Origin: an uncultured Eubacteriales bacterium
Lineage (GTDB): Bacteria; Bacillota; Clostridia; Oscillospirales; UMGS1783
NCBI GenBank assembly: GCA_905209135.1
Contig: CAJLRT010000090.1
Span: 1 to 5,464 of the forward strand
DNA: 5,464 nt
Reading direction: 5' to 3'
Shown here in pieces: positions 1 to 5,424 of this stretch (its first letter is position 1; each line of letters opens with the position of its first letter). Position numbers and translations under genes: made by a program. Under the pieces are notes generated by a model. The model was not told the DNA's origin. It ran no database searches and worked only from the letters and a program-made list of their open reading frames with translations.

Positions 1-349
1 ACGACGGGCTCAGGGAAGGATGGATGTTGAGCATGCGGTTGGGATACATGGCGACCGTCTGAGAACTCAGCTTGGAGAGAAATCCGCCCAGCACAATCAG
101 CCCGGGCGACGCGGCCGCAATCTCCGCATGCAGCGCTGCCTCATAGCCGGCTGCGTCTTCATATTCGCCGCGGGGGACGACGGCCGAGGGGATTCCGTGC
201 TTTTTTGCCCGCTCCAGCGCGTATGCGTCCCGCCTGCTGGAAATAACTTTGACGATACGGCCGTTTGTAATGGTCCCATCTGCGATCCGGTCGATCAGCG
301 TCTGCAGATTCGTCCCGCCGCCGGAGACGAGCACGACGATATCTAGCAT
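1..349 (-). CDS. purN: PurN, phosphoribosylglycinamide formyltransferase (partial, N-terminal 116 residues)
   Basis: Transfers a formyl group from 10-formyl-THF to glycinamide ribonucleotide (GAR), giving FGAR, in cytosolic de novo purine synthesis. The visible part starts [16 protein letters not shown]. It has the glycine-rich phosphate-binding loop SGGGTNL (residues 9-15), the segment [13 protein letters not shown] (42-54) and the active-site strand NIHPSL (108-113). Asn108 and His110 correspond to catalytic Asn106 and His108 of E. coli PurN. The family is about 200 residues long, so roughly the last 90, including the catalytic Asp, lie beyond the window edge. The ATG is supported by AAAGGGG about 7 nt upstream and overlaps the purM stop by 7 nt (ATGCTAG), which implies translational coupling. 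Residue 114 is Ser where family members usually have Leu or Ile; this codon lies at bases 8-10, next to the edge. Confidence 0.96.
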   Translation of the reverse strand, partial: MLDIVVLVSGGGTNLQTLIDRIADGTITNGRIVKVISSRRDAYALERAKKHGIPSAVVPRGEYEDAAGYEAALHAEIAAASPGLIVLGGFLSKLSSQTVAMYPNRMLNIHPSLSPS

Positions 350-1380
350 ATGTCGACCCCTTTCTCGCCCGCCTCCACACGGCCGATGATATATGCCTGC
401 ACGTCTATATTGCTCAGGGCGCTGATCGCCGTGTAGGCATGCGCCGCATCCACGCACAGCGCCATGCCGATGCCCATATTGAATGTGTTGAACATATCCC
501 GTTCGCTGATTCCGCCCGCAGACTGGGTCAGGCTGAAGATGGGCAGGATATTAAACGAGTTTTTCTCGATAACGGCGCGCGCGCCGTCGGGAAGCATGCG
601 GGGGATATTCTCATAGAAGCCGCCGCCGGTGATGTGCGAGATCGCCTTGATCGGCACCCGCGCCTGCAGCGCCTGCACGGCTTTGACATAGATCATCGTC
701 GGAGCAAGCAGGGCAGCGCCCAGTGTGGAACCGAGCTGTTCGTGATAGGCGGACAAAACGTCCTTATTGTCGATTCCAAAGACCTTGCGGACCAGGGAGA
801 AACCGTTTGAATGCACCCCGGACGAGGCCAGGCCTATGATGGCGTCGCCGGGGCAGACAGCCGAGCCGTCGATTATCTTTTTGCGGTCCACAACGCCCAC
901 GGAAAACCCGGCCAGGTCGTATTCGTCCTCCGCATAAAAGCCGGGCATTTCAGCGGTTTCGCCGCCGATGAGGGCGCACCCGGCCTGGACACAGCCGTCC
1001 GCTACGCCCTTGACGATCTGTTCTATTTTCTCCGGCACATTCTTTCCGCATGCAATATAGTCCAGGAAGAACAGCGGCTGCGCGCCCGTGCATACAACGT
1101 CGTTGACGCACATGGCGACGCAGTCGACGCCGATGGTGTCGTGCTTGTCCATCAGGAAGGCGAGCTTCAGTTTTGTGCCCACTCCGTCCGTGCCCGAAAC
1201 GAGCACCGGCTGCTCCATGCCCTTCAGATCCGGCTGGAACAGGCCGCCGAACCCGCCGATTCCCGATACGACGCCGGCTGTTCCCGTGCGCTTTACATGC
1301 TTTTTCATCAGGTCAACCGCGCGGTACCCGGCCGTTACGTCCACGCCCGCGTCCTTGTAGCTCTGGCTAAAGCTGTCCAT
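343..1380 (-). CDS. purM: PurM, phosphoribosylformylglycinamidine cyclo-ligase (AIR synthetase)
   Basis: ATP-dependent ring closure of FGAM to aminoimidazole ribonucleotide (AIR), the fifth step of de novo purine synthesis, in the cytosol. The protein has 345 residues, the same length as E. coli PurM. Landmarks in order: YKDAGVD (8-14), the SGTDGVGTK nucleotide-binding segment (62-70), GGETAEMPG (139-147), [13 protein letters not shown] (186-198), [13 protein letters not shown] (249-261) and FNMGIGM (300-306). These are typical of the AIR-synthase-like ATP-binding fold. The frame stays open upstream to 1491, but the start at 1380 is chosen because [12 protein letters not shown] matches the family N-terminus and GGGAGG sits 7 nt before it. 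The extra 37 codons would run through a long hairpin. It follows purC after a 121-nt gap and overlaps purN by 7 nt. It is intact, with no missing key motif. Confidence 0.98.
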   Translation of the reverse strand: MDSFSQSYKDAGVDVTAGYRAVDLMKKHVKRTGTAGVVSGIGGFGGLFQPDLKGMEQPVLVSGTDGVGTKLKLAFLMDKHDTIGVDCVAMCVNDVVCTGAQPLFFLDYIACGKNVPEKIEQIVKGVADGCVQAGCALIGGETAEMPGFYAEDEYDLAGFSVGVVDRKKIIDGSAVCPGDAIIGLASSGVHSNGFSLVRKVFGIDNKDVLSAYHEQLGSTLGAALLAPTMIYVKAVQALQARVPIKAISHITGGGFYENIPRMLPDGARAVIEKNSFNILPIFSLTQSAGGISERDMFNTFNMGIGMALCVDAAHAYTAISALSNIDVQAYIIGRVEAGEKGVDIC

Positions 1381-1387
1381 TCTATTT

Positions 1388-1393
1388 CCTCCC
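1388..1393 (-). promoter_or_regulatory. purM ribosome binding site deciding the start
   Basis: GGGAGG lies 7 nt before the ATG at 1380. It fixes the purM start there rather than at the upstream in-frame start at 1491. Just upstream, TGCTT/AAGCA (1397-1410) could form a small 5-bp hairpin; I attach no function to it. Confidence 0.85.
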
Positions 1394-1454
1394 AAATGCT
1401 TTGAAAAGCAACAATACGCCGCGGCCGCGCTCAGCCCGGCCGGGCGATTCCTAA

Positions 1455-1493
1455 GCATGTCCGAACACGCCGTTCCGGCGTGTTCGGACATGC
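1455..1493 (-). repeat. Perfect 18-bp stem-loop in the purC-purM gap
   Basis: Positions 1455-1472 are exactly complementary to 1476-1493, leaving a 3-base loop (GAA in the minus-strand transcript). Transcription in the operon direction meets it 8 nt after the purC stop. In that direction the stem is followed by TTAGGAATCG, with no U-run, so it does not look like a standard intrinsic terminator. It may be an mRNA stability or processing element, or a dispersed palindromic repeat. Each arm contains CGAAC or GTTCG, the core of Bacillus PurBoxes, spaced 15 nt apart, but without their AT-rich flanks. A 12-bp palindrome (GCCCGGCCGGGC, 1434-1445) follows in the same gap. No small gene is apparent in 1381-1501. 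Confidence 0.9.
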
Positions 1494-1501
1494 GGTAAAG
1501 C

Positions 1502-2212
1502 TTATACGCTTTGCAGGCGGCTCATCATCTCCTGATACGCCTCTTCCACGTTGCCGAGATCGCGGCGGAAGCGGTCCTTGTCGAGCTTCTCGCCCGTCGT
1601 GCTGTCCCAGAAACGGCAGGTGTCGGGGGAGATCTCGTCGGCAAGAATCAGCGTACCGTCCGGCGTAACGCCGAACTCAAGCTTGAAGTCGATCAGGTCA
1701 ATATTGAGCTTTTTAAAATATTCCTTCAGAATTTCGTTAATGCGCAGAGAATAGTCCGCAACCTGCCTGAGCTGTTCCGGCGAAGCAAAGTCCATGGCGA
1801 GAATGTGGTACTCGTTGATCATGGGATCGCCGAGCTCGTCGTTCTTGTAGCAGTACTCCAGCACAGTCTGCTTGAGCTTCGTCCCCTCGGGCAGTCCGAG
1901 CCGTTTGGCAAGCGAACCGGCCACCGTATTGCGCACGAGCACTTCCAGCGGCAGGATCTTCACTTTTTTCACAACGGTTTCACGCTCGGACAGCTCTCTG
2001 ACAAAGTGGGTCGGAATCCCCTTTGTTTCCAGCATCTGCATGAGCATATTTGTAATTTTGTTATTGATTGCGCCTTTGCCGGTAATGGTTCCCTTCTTTT
2101 TGCCGTCGAAAGCGGTCGCGTCGTCCTTATAGTCGACGATATAGAAGTTCTCCTCATCCGTTTTGTAAACTTTCTTTGCCTTTCCCTCATAGAGCTGTTC
2201 CAGCTTTTTCAT
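1502..2212 (-). CDS. purC: PurC, SAICAR synthetase
   Basis: Phosphoribosylaminoimidazole-succinocarboxamide synthase joins CAIR and aspartate using ATP to give SAICAR. At 236 residues it is almost the length of E. coli PurC (237). Visible motifs: the N-terminal nucleotide-binding segment YEGKAK (8-13), the first family signature [14 protein letters not shown] (87-100), the second signature LIDFKLEFG (173-181) and the metal/nucleotide-site region [12 protein letters not shown] (192-203). The ATG at 2212 has AAGGAGG 7 nt upstream and overlaps the purE stop as ATGA, so the two genes are probably translationally coupled. It acts directly after PurE in the pathway. Gene and motifs are complete. 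Confidence 0.99.
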   Translation of the reverse strand: MKKLEQLYEGKAKKVYKTDEENFYIVDYKDDATAFDGKKKGTITGKGAINNKITNMLMQMLETKGIPTHFVRELSERETVVKKVKILPLEVLVRNTVAGSLAKRLGLPEGTKLKQTVLEYCYKNDELGDPMINEYHILAMDFASPEQLRQVADYSLRINEILKEYFKKLNIDLIDFKLEFGVTPDGTLILADEISPDTCRFWDSTTGEKLDKDRFRRDLGNVEEAYQEMMSRLQSV

Positions 2213-2700
2213 TGCAATGCCTCCTTCGCTATTTTTGCATCTTTCTCCATTACTTTGCGGGCCATGGCCTCTTTATAGGCCGAAAGCTTTTCCGCAAGCG
2301 CGCCGTCGTCCACAGCGAGAATCTGCACCGCGAACAGCGCGGCGTTCTGGCCGCCGTCGATCGCCATTGCGGCGACGGGGACGCCGGGCGGCATCTGGAC
2401 TGTGGACAGCAGTGCGTCCAGCCCGTCCAGCGACGACTTGACCGGTATGCCGATCACCGGCAGCGTCGTATGCGCCGCGAGCACGCCCGCAAGGTGCGCC
2501 GCCTTGCCCGCCGCTGCAATAACAGCGCCAAACCCGTTTTCACGGGCGGTTTTCGCAAACTGCGCCGCAAGTTCAGGGGTGCGGTGCGCGGACATGACGT
2601 GCATCTCCCAGGGTACGCCGAACTCCTCCAGCGTCTTTACGGCCGGTTTGAGGATGGGCAGATCGCTGTCGCTCCCCATAATGATCGCTATTTTTTTCAT
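2209..2700 (-). CDS. purE: PurE, N5-CAIR mutase (class I)
   Basis: Catalytic subunit of phosphoribosylaminoimidazole carboxylase; class I enzymes interconvert N5-carboxy-AIR and CAIR. The protein has 163 residues, close to the 169 of E. coli PurE. It carries MGSDSDLP (8-15), SAHRTP (37-42) with the catalytic His at 39, [20 protein letters not shown] (62-81) and the [17 protein letters not shown] segment (88-104), all typical of class I. The ATG at 2700 is preferred because AAGGAG lies 6 nt upstream and [13 protein letters not shown] matches family N-termini. In-frame starts at 2706 and 2736 are rejected, since 2736 lies inside the terminator hairpin. It is first in the purE-C-M-N operon, behind a structured leader. 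N5-CAIR is normally made by PurK, whose gene is not in this window. Confidence 0.98.
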   Translation of the reverse strand: MKKIAIIMGSDSDLPILKPAVKTLEEFGVPWEMHVMSAHRTPELAAQFAKTARENGFGAVIAAAGKAAHLAGVLAAHTTLPVIGIPVKSSLDGLDALLSTVQMPPGVPVAAMAIDGGQNAALFAVQILAVDDGALAEKLSAYKEAMARKVMEKDAKIAKEALQ

Positions 2701-2720
2701 AGGCATCTCCTTAAGCACAC

Positions 2721-2752
2721 AAAAAAATTGGCGCACCAGCGGAAATGGTGCG
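2721..2752 (-). terminator. Intrinsic-terminator-like hairpin in the purE leader (candidate attenuator)
   Basis: In the transcript, CGCACCA (2752-2746) pairs with TGGTGCG (2738-2732) around a 7-nt loop. It is followed by CCAA and then seven Us (2727-2721). The U-run ends 8 nt before the purE Shine-Dalgarno sequence, and the hairpin starts 8 nt after a 14-codon leader ORF. It lies between the candidate promoter and the first gene, which suggests regulated early termination. The 4-nt gap between stem and U-run makes it less than ideal as a terminator. I could not find a strong competing antiterminator; only short pairings, such as AUGG at 2777-2774 with CCAU at 2748-2745, are visible. Confidence 0.65.
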
Positions 2753-2760
2753 TCGTATCC

Positions 2761-2805
2761 TCAATGCTTGTTCCCATATACGGTTTCACAGCGGCAAACA
2801 AACAT
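2761..2805 (-). CDS. Putative 14-residue leader peptide upstream of purE
   Basis: Reads MFVCRCETVYGNKH followed by TGA. The ATG has GAGGTGA (2817-2811) 5 nt upstream, which matches the anti-Shine-Dalgarno sequence over seven bases, better than many real genes. The ORF begins about 27 nt after the predicted transcription start and ends 8 nt before a terminator-like hairpin, the layout of attenuation leader peptides. I do not recognise the peptide. It has two Cys as Cys-Arg-Cys and single Gly, Asn, Lys and His codons; no run of one amino acid points to a sensed substrate. Its start codon lies inside a 10-bp stem. It may be a regulatory uORF whose translation, rather than its product, matters. 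Confidence 0.5.
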   Translation of the reverse strand: MFVCRCETVYGNKH

Positions 2806-2806
2806 T
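2763..2806 (-). promoter_or_regulatory. RNA stem spanning the leader ORF
   Basis: In the minus-strand RNA, 2806-2797 (AAUGUUUGUU) pairs with 2772-2763 (AACAAGCAUU) over 10 bp with one G·U pair (2767·2802). The stem encloses most of the leader ORF and includes its AUG. On the opposite strand the same position would be a C·A mismatch, so the stem forms properly only in purE-sense RNA. The loop is 24 nt and may pair a little further inside. A ribosome on the leader ORF would have to melt it. Confidence 0.5.
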
Positions 2807-2810
2807 TTAC

Positions 2811-2817
2811 TCACCTC
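2811..2817 (-). promoter_or_regulatory. Ribosome binding site of the leader ORF
   Basis: GAGGTGA is 5 nt before the leader ATG at 2805 and complements the 16S anti-Shine-Dalgarno sequence across seven bases. Its GGUG (2815-2812) could also pair with CACC (2750-2747) in the left arm of the terminator hairpin, but that is only four base pairs. Confidence 0.55.
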
Positions 2818-2838
2818 AAAACGATACTTATATATATA

Positions 2839-2867
2839 ATAATATACGAAAACGCCGGCCTTTGCAA
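2839..2867 (-). promoter_or_regulatory. Candidate sigma-A-type promoter for the purine operon
   Basis: The -35-like TTGCAA (2867-2862, 4 of 6 consensus bases) and -10-like TATTAT (2844-2839, 5 of 6) are separated by exactly 17 nt. A very AT-rich stretch (to 2828) follows. The predicted start is near 2832, giving a leader of about 130 nt before purE. The -35 element lies in the loop of the preceding terminator-like repeat. Confidence 0.45.
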
Positions 2868-2887
2868 GACGCCGGCCGGCGTTTTTT
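2849..2887 (-). terminator. Terminator-like GC-rich inverted repeat downstream of folD
   Basis: AAAACGCCGGCC (2849-2860) is perfectly complementary to GGCCGGCGTTTT (2874-2885), giving a 12-bp stem with a 13-nt loop. It lies 75 nt past the folD stop and before the purE promoter, so it probably ends the M16-lgt-folD transcript. In that direction the trailing U-run is only four. On the plus strand it is six, so it could work in both directions, although I see no plus-strand gene. The loop side also holds a 14-bp perfect palindrome (2869-2882) that could fold on its own. Between it and folD, 2888-2962 shows only a weak 6-bp stem (2940-2956). Confidence 0.7.
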
Positions 2888-2962
2888 AGATTATGTACAG
2901 ATTGACAAGTTTCGTTGTAAAAAATGCATTTTCTTATATATTCCGACAGCCGGAATTCGGGT

Positions 2963-3817
2963 TTACATCAGGCCGTTTTGCAGCTTTGCGGCACGGATGG
3001 TATTCTCCAAAAGCATAGTGATCGTCATCGGCCCTACGCCGCCCGGCACGGGTGTGATATAGGATGCGACCGGCTCCACCGACGCAAAGTCCACATCCCC
3101 GCAGAGCTTCCCGTTTTCATCACGGTTCATGCCGACGTCGACCACCACTGCGCCCGGCTTGACCATATCCGCCGTAATGAATTTTGCGCGGCCGATCGCG
3201 GCGATGAGGATGTCGGCGCGCCGGGTGTGCGCGGCGAGATCCCGCGTTCTCGAATGGCAGATCGTGACTGTCGCGTTCTTGTGCAGCATGAGCATGGACT
3301 GCGGCTTGCCGACAATATTGCTGCGGCCGATCACGACGCATTCCCGTCCCTCTATCTCAATGCCGGACTCTTCGAGCAGCACCATAATTCCCGCGGGCGT
3401 GCAGGGCAGAAAGTCGTACTCGCCGATCATGATCTTGCCGACGTTGACCGGATGAAACGCGTCCACATCCTTATGCGGCACAATGGCGTTAATAACGGTT
3501 TTTTCGTCTATATGCTTCGGCAGCGGAAGCTGGACCAGAATGCCGTTCACATTCGAGTCGGCGTTGAGCGTCGCAATCAGCTCCAGCAGCTCCGCCTGCT
3601 CCGTCTCCGCCGGCAGAGCATATTCAAACGAGCGAATCCCCGCCGCGGCGCAGGCCTTTTTCTTATTGGCCACATAGGTTTTGGAAGCGCTGTCGTCCCC
3701 CACGATTACAACGGCAAGGCCCGTCTGCACGCCGCGTGCGGACAAGGCCTCCACCTCGTTTTTAATCTTTTCGCGGTACTGTGCCGCAATCGCCTTTCCA
3801 TCTATCAGCTTTGCCAT
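2963..3817 (-). CDS. folD: FolD, methylenetetrahydrofolate dehydrogenase / methenyltetrahydrofolate cyclohydrolase
   Basis: Bifunctional cytosolic enzyme interconverting 5,10-methylene-THF, 5,10-methenyl-THF and 10-formyl-THF with NADP. At 284 residues it is close to E. coli FolD (288). The catalytic-domain segment ASKTYVANKKKAC (44-56) contains Tyr48 and Lys52, equivalent to catalytic Tyr50 and Lys54. Then come GILVQLPLP (92-100) with Gln96, KDVDAFHPVNVG (116-127) with Asp119, the nucleotide-binding VVIGRSNIVGKP (161-172) and the C-terminal signature PGGVGPMT (258-265). The ATG directly abuts the lgt TAA with no gap. The likely Shine-Dalgarno sequences (AAGGA 4 nt away, GGAGG 11 nt away) lie inside the end of lgt, so translation is probably coupled. 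Its product 10-formyl-THF feeds PurN in the next operon. No riboswitch is possible directly upstream because of the abutting gene. Confidence 0.99.
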   Translation of the reverse strand: MAKLIDGKAIAAQYREKIKNEVEALSARGVQTGLAVVIVGDDSASKTYVANKKKACAAAGIRSFEYALPAETEQAELLELIATLNADSNVNGILVQLPLPKHIDEKTVINAIVPHKDVDAFHPVNVGKIMIGEYDFLPCTPAGIMVLLEESGIEIEGRECVVIGRSNIVGKPQSMLMLHKNATVTICHSRTRDLAAHTRRADILIAAIGRAKFITADMVKPGAVVVDVGMNRDENGKLCGDVDFASVEPVASYITPVPGGVGPMTITMLLENTIRAAKLQNGLM

Positions 3818-4921
3818 TTATTCCTTATCCTCCGTTTCGTTCTTCTCATCCTGTTCTTCTGCCGGCTCGGCTTCCGCCGCCGCCTGTTCCGGCTGCGCCG
3901 GTTCTTCGGTATGGCCTGCCGCACCGCTGTCAGCGGAAACATCGTCCGGGCCGTCCTCCGCCCCGGCAAGGGCGTCGATGTCGTACATCGGCTTATAATC
4001 CCGGCGCCGCGCCTCGGCCTTCTCCTGCTTTCTGCGCGCGAAATAGGAGAGCTTCTGTTCCGGCGCGGCTTCTGCTCCGTCCGCGGCGGCAGCCGTCTCG
4101 CCCGGCTTCACGCCGTATTCAAAGCTCGCGCCGATCTTATTCGCTTCAATATACTTCACGACATAGATCAGCAGCGCGACGGCCACCAGCGTCCAGGACA
4201 CGATCTGCGAGATGGGCACCGTACCCCACGTCAGTATGTACGCCGGGTCGCGCAGCCCTTCCAGCAGTCCGCGGCCGACTCCGTACCAGCCCATATACAG
4301 CAGGGTAATCTGGCCCGGGAATTTGCGGCGTTTGGACACGATATGCAGGATAAAGAAACCGAGCAGGTTCCAAAGGCATTCATACAGGAACAACGGATGG
4401 CGCGGCACGCCGCCGTCCAGGCTCATCCCCCAGGGCAGCGTCGTCTCCACACCGTAGACTTCGCGGTTCATAAAGTTGCCCCACCGGCCCACGGCTTGTC
4501 CGATCAGAAAGCCGAGGGAGACAAGGTCCAGGATATTGCCCACCTTAATCTTTTTAAAATGGCAGAAGATGAGCGCGAATACCGCAACCATCAGGATTGC
4601 GCCGATAATGGACAGGCCGCCGTTGCGTATGTTCAATACATCGGCGAACGACTGGATCTCTCCGGCAGGCGCAAACAGCACGTAGAACAGGCGCGCGCCG
4701 ACAATCGCGACCGGAACGCCGATCAGCAGGCCGTCCAGCAGGTCGGAGCGCTTGACATTGAATTCCGGGGCGCGGCGGTCGGCGTAAATATACGCCGCGA
4801 CCAGCCCCACGCAGATAATGACCGCGTACCAGTAAATCGGGAATCCGAACACGGTGAAATAATTTTTAAAATCCATATACAGGCCGAGTTCGGGGAAAGA
4901 AATGGGATATGAATCTATCAC
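3818..4921 (-). CDS. lgt: Lgt, prolipoprotein diacylglyceryl transferase with long acidic C-terminal tail
   Basis: Membrane enzyme that moves diacylglyceryl from phosphatidylglycerol to the lipobox Cys of prolipoproteins, the first step of lipoprotein maturation. Membrane segments are visible at about 28-46, 65-84, 103-121, 130-145, 183-195, 206-220 and 239-256. The Lgt signature GRWGNFMNREVYG (145-157) is intact; Arg146, Asn149 and Glu154 match E. coli Arg143, Asn146 and Glu151. HPLFLYE (175-181) and GVGRGLLEGLRDP (214-226) follow, the latter with Arg217 and Glu221. The position of E. coli His103 is Ile106 here (GGLSIIGAI). At 367 residues it is far longer than E. coli Lgt (291): from about 260 there is a charged, Ala/Glu-rich, probably cytoplasmic tail. 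The start is GTG at 4921, supported by AGGTGA 6 nt upstream. It sits 10 nt after the M16 gene and abuts folD. Confidence 0.97.
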   Translation of the reverse strand: MIDSYPISFPELGLYMDFKNYFTVFGFPIYWYAVIICVGLVAAYIYADRRAPEFNVKRSDLLDGLLIGVPVAIVGARLFYVLFAPAGEIQSFADVLNIRNGGLSIIGAILMVAVFALIFCHFKKIKVGNILDLVSLGFLIGQAVGRWGNFMNREVYGVETTLPWGMSLDGGVPRHPLFLYECLWNLLGFFILHIVSKRRKFPGQITLLYMGWYGVGRGLLEGLRDPAYILTWGTVPISQIVSWTLVAVALLIYVVKYIEANKIGASFEYGVKPGETAAAADGAEAAPEQKLSYFARRKQEKAEARRRDYKPMYDIDALAGAEDGPDDVSADSGAAGHTEEPAQPEQAAAEAEPAEEQDEKNETEDKE

Positions 4922-4927
4922 AATCTG

Positions 4928-4933
4928 TCACCT
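4928..4933 (-). promoter_or_regulatory. lgt ribosome binding site supporting a GTG start
   Basis: AGGTGA lies 6 nt before the GTG at 4921 and overlaps the stop codon of the upstream M16 gene. It favours the GTG over the internal ATG at codon 16, which would cut into the conserved N-terminus. Confidence 0.75.
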
Positions 4934-5424
4934 ACGCTTTCTCTATGGGTTGAATAATGGATATGGCGCTTGCTTCCGGAACAAAATGCGTGCGCAGCCG
5001 CTGTTCGCACTCGTCGAGCCCAACGGAGAGATACGCCTGCATATAGTCGGCAAAATCCACCTGCAGAAACGCCAGATCCACAAACAGGGACGCGACGCGG
5101 TCCACAGAATTGAGCTGGCGGACGGCACGGCCGTACAGTTTCTTCTGAATCCGTTCAAAATCCGCCGCGCAGACGCCCGTGCGCCTGAGCGACTCCACCG
5201 CGTCGAGCAGCATGGCGCGGACCCTGTCCGGCTCCCGCGATTCGCCGCCGATGAGCGTAACACCGAAACCGTCGCCGTACATATACTCCGTCTCAAAGGA
5301 GGAGTTGATCAGCCCCTGGGTGTACAATTCGCCGTAGAGCCTGCTGGACTGGCCGCACAGCAGCTCCAGCAGCAGCTCAGTCTGCACCGCACGGCGCACC
5401 GCTTCCATTCCCGTTGCGCCCGGC
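4932..5424 (-). CDS. YfmH-like M16-family peptidase homologue (partial, C-terminal about 163 residues)
   Basis: Resembles the C-terminal M16 domain of YfmH-type proteins, which in Bacillus subtilis act with YfmF in EF-P 5-aminopentanol modification. The supporting segments are GQSSRLYGELYTQGLINSSF, then GDGFGVTLIGGESREPDRV, then FERIQKKLYGRAVRQLNS. The family is about 420-430 residues, so the N-terminal domain, where any HxxEH zinc motif would be, is missing. YfmH versus another M16 paralogue is judged from memory. The gene runs off the genomic sequence at 5424. The six residues MCSSDL that appear in-frame from a GTG at 5441 come from sequencing adapter and must not be counted as its N-terminus. 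It ends in TAG at 4934-4932, 10 nt before lgt, so it is probably in the same transcript as lgt and folD. Confidence 0.85.

Noticed and set aside
811..1404. A 197-codon open frame on the plus strand inside purM
   Set aside because: Antisense to conserved PurM motifs, with no recognisable product and no good ribosome binding site; a codon-bias shadow. The 255-codon frame opposite purC (1511-2278) is rejected for the same reason.
1462..1486. A pair of PurBoxes (CGAAC and GTTCG, 15-nt spacing)
   Set aside because: Only the 5-base core matches. The AT-rich flanks are absent and the site lies inside the operon rather than at its promoter; the symmetry comes from the hairpin.
1381..1491. A 37-residue N-terminal extension of PurM
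   Set aside because: It would be coded by the intergenic hairpin and palindromes, does not resemble PurM, and the 345-residue form starting at 1380 has the better ribosome binding site.
1455..1493. The purC-purM hairpin as an intrinsic terminator
   Set aside because: Neither side of the stem has a T-run, and purM has no clear promoter of its own after it.
2753..2830. A purine (guanine/adenine) riboswitch upstream of purE
   Set aside because: An ATATGG and a possible closing pairing (GUAUC with GAUAC) are present, but the conserved junction and loop sequences of the purine aptamer are missing, and the region is occupied by the leader ORF and its stem.
2902..2930. A plus-strand promoter with TTGACA at 2902-2907
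   Set aside because: The -10 region 17 nt away is TGCATT, a poor match, and no plus-strand gene follows.
2924..4912. A 662-codon open frame on the plus strand across folD and lgt
   Set aside because: It is antisense to two clearly recognisable genes, rich in Arg, His, Ala and Gln, and has no recognisable domain. GC-biased third positions of the minus-strand genes explain the lack of stops.
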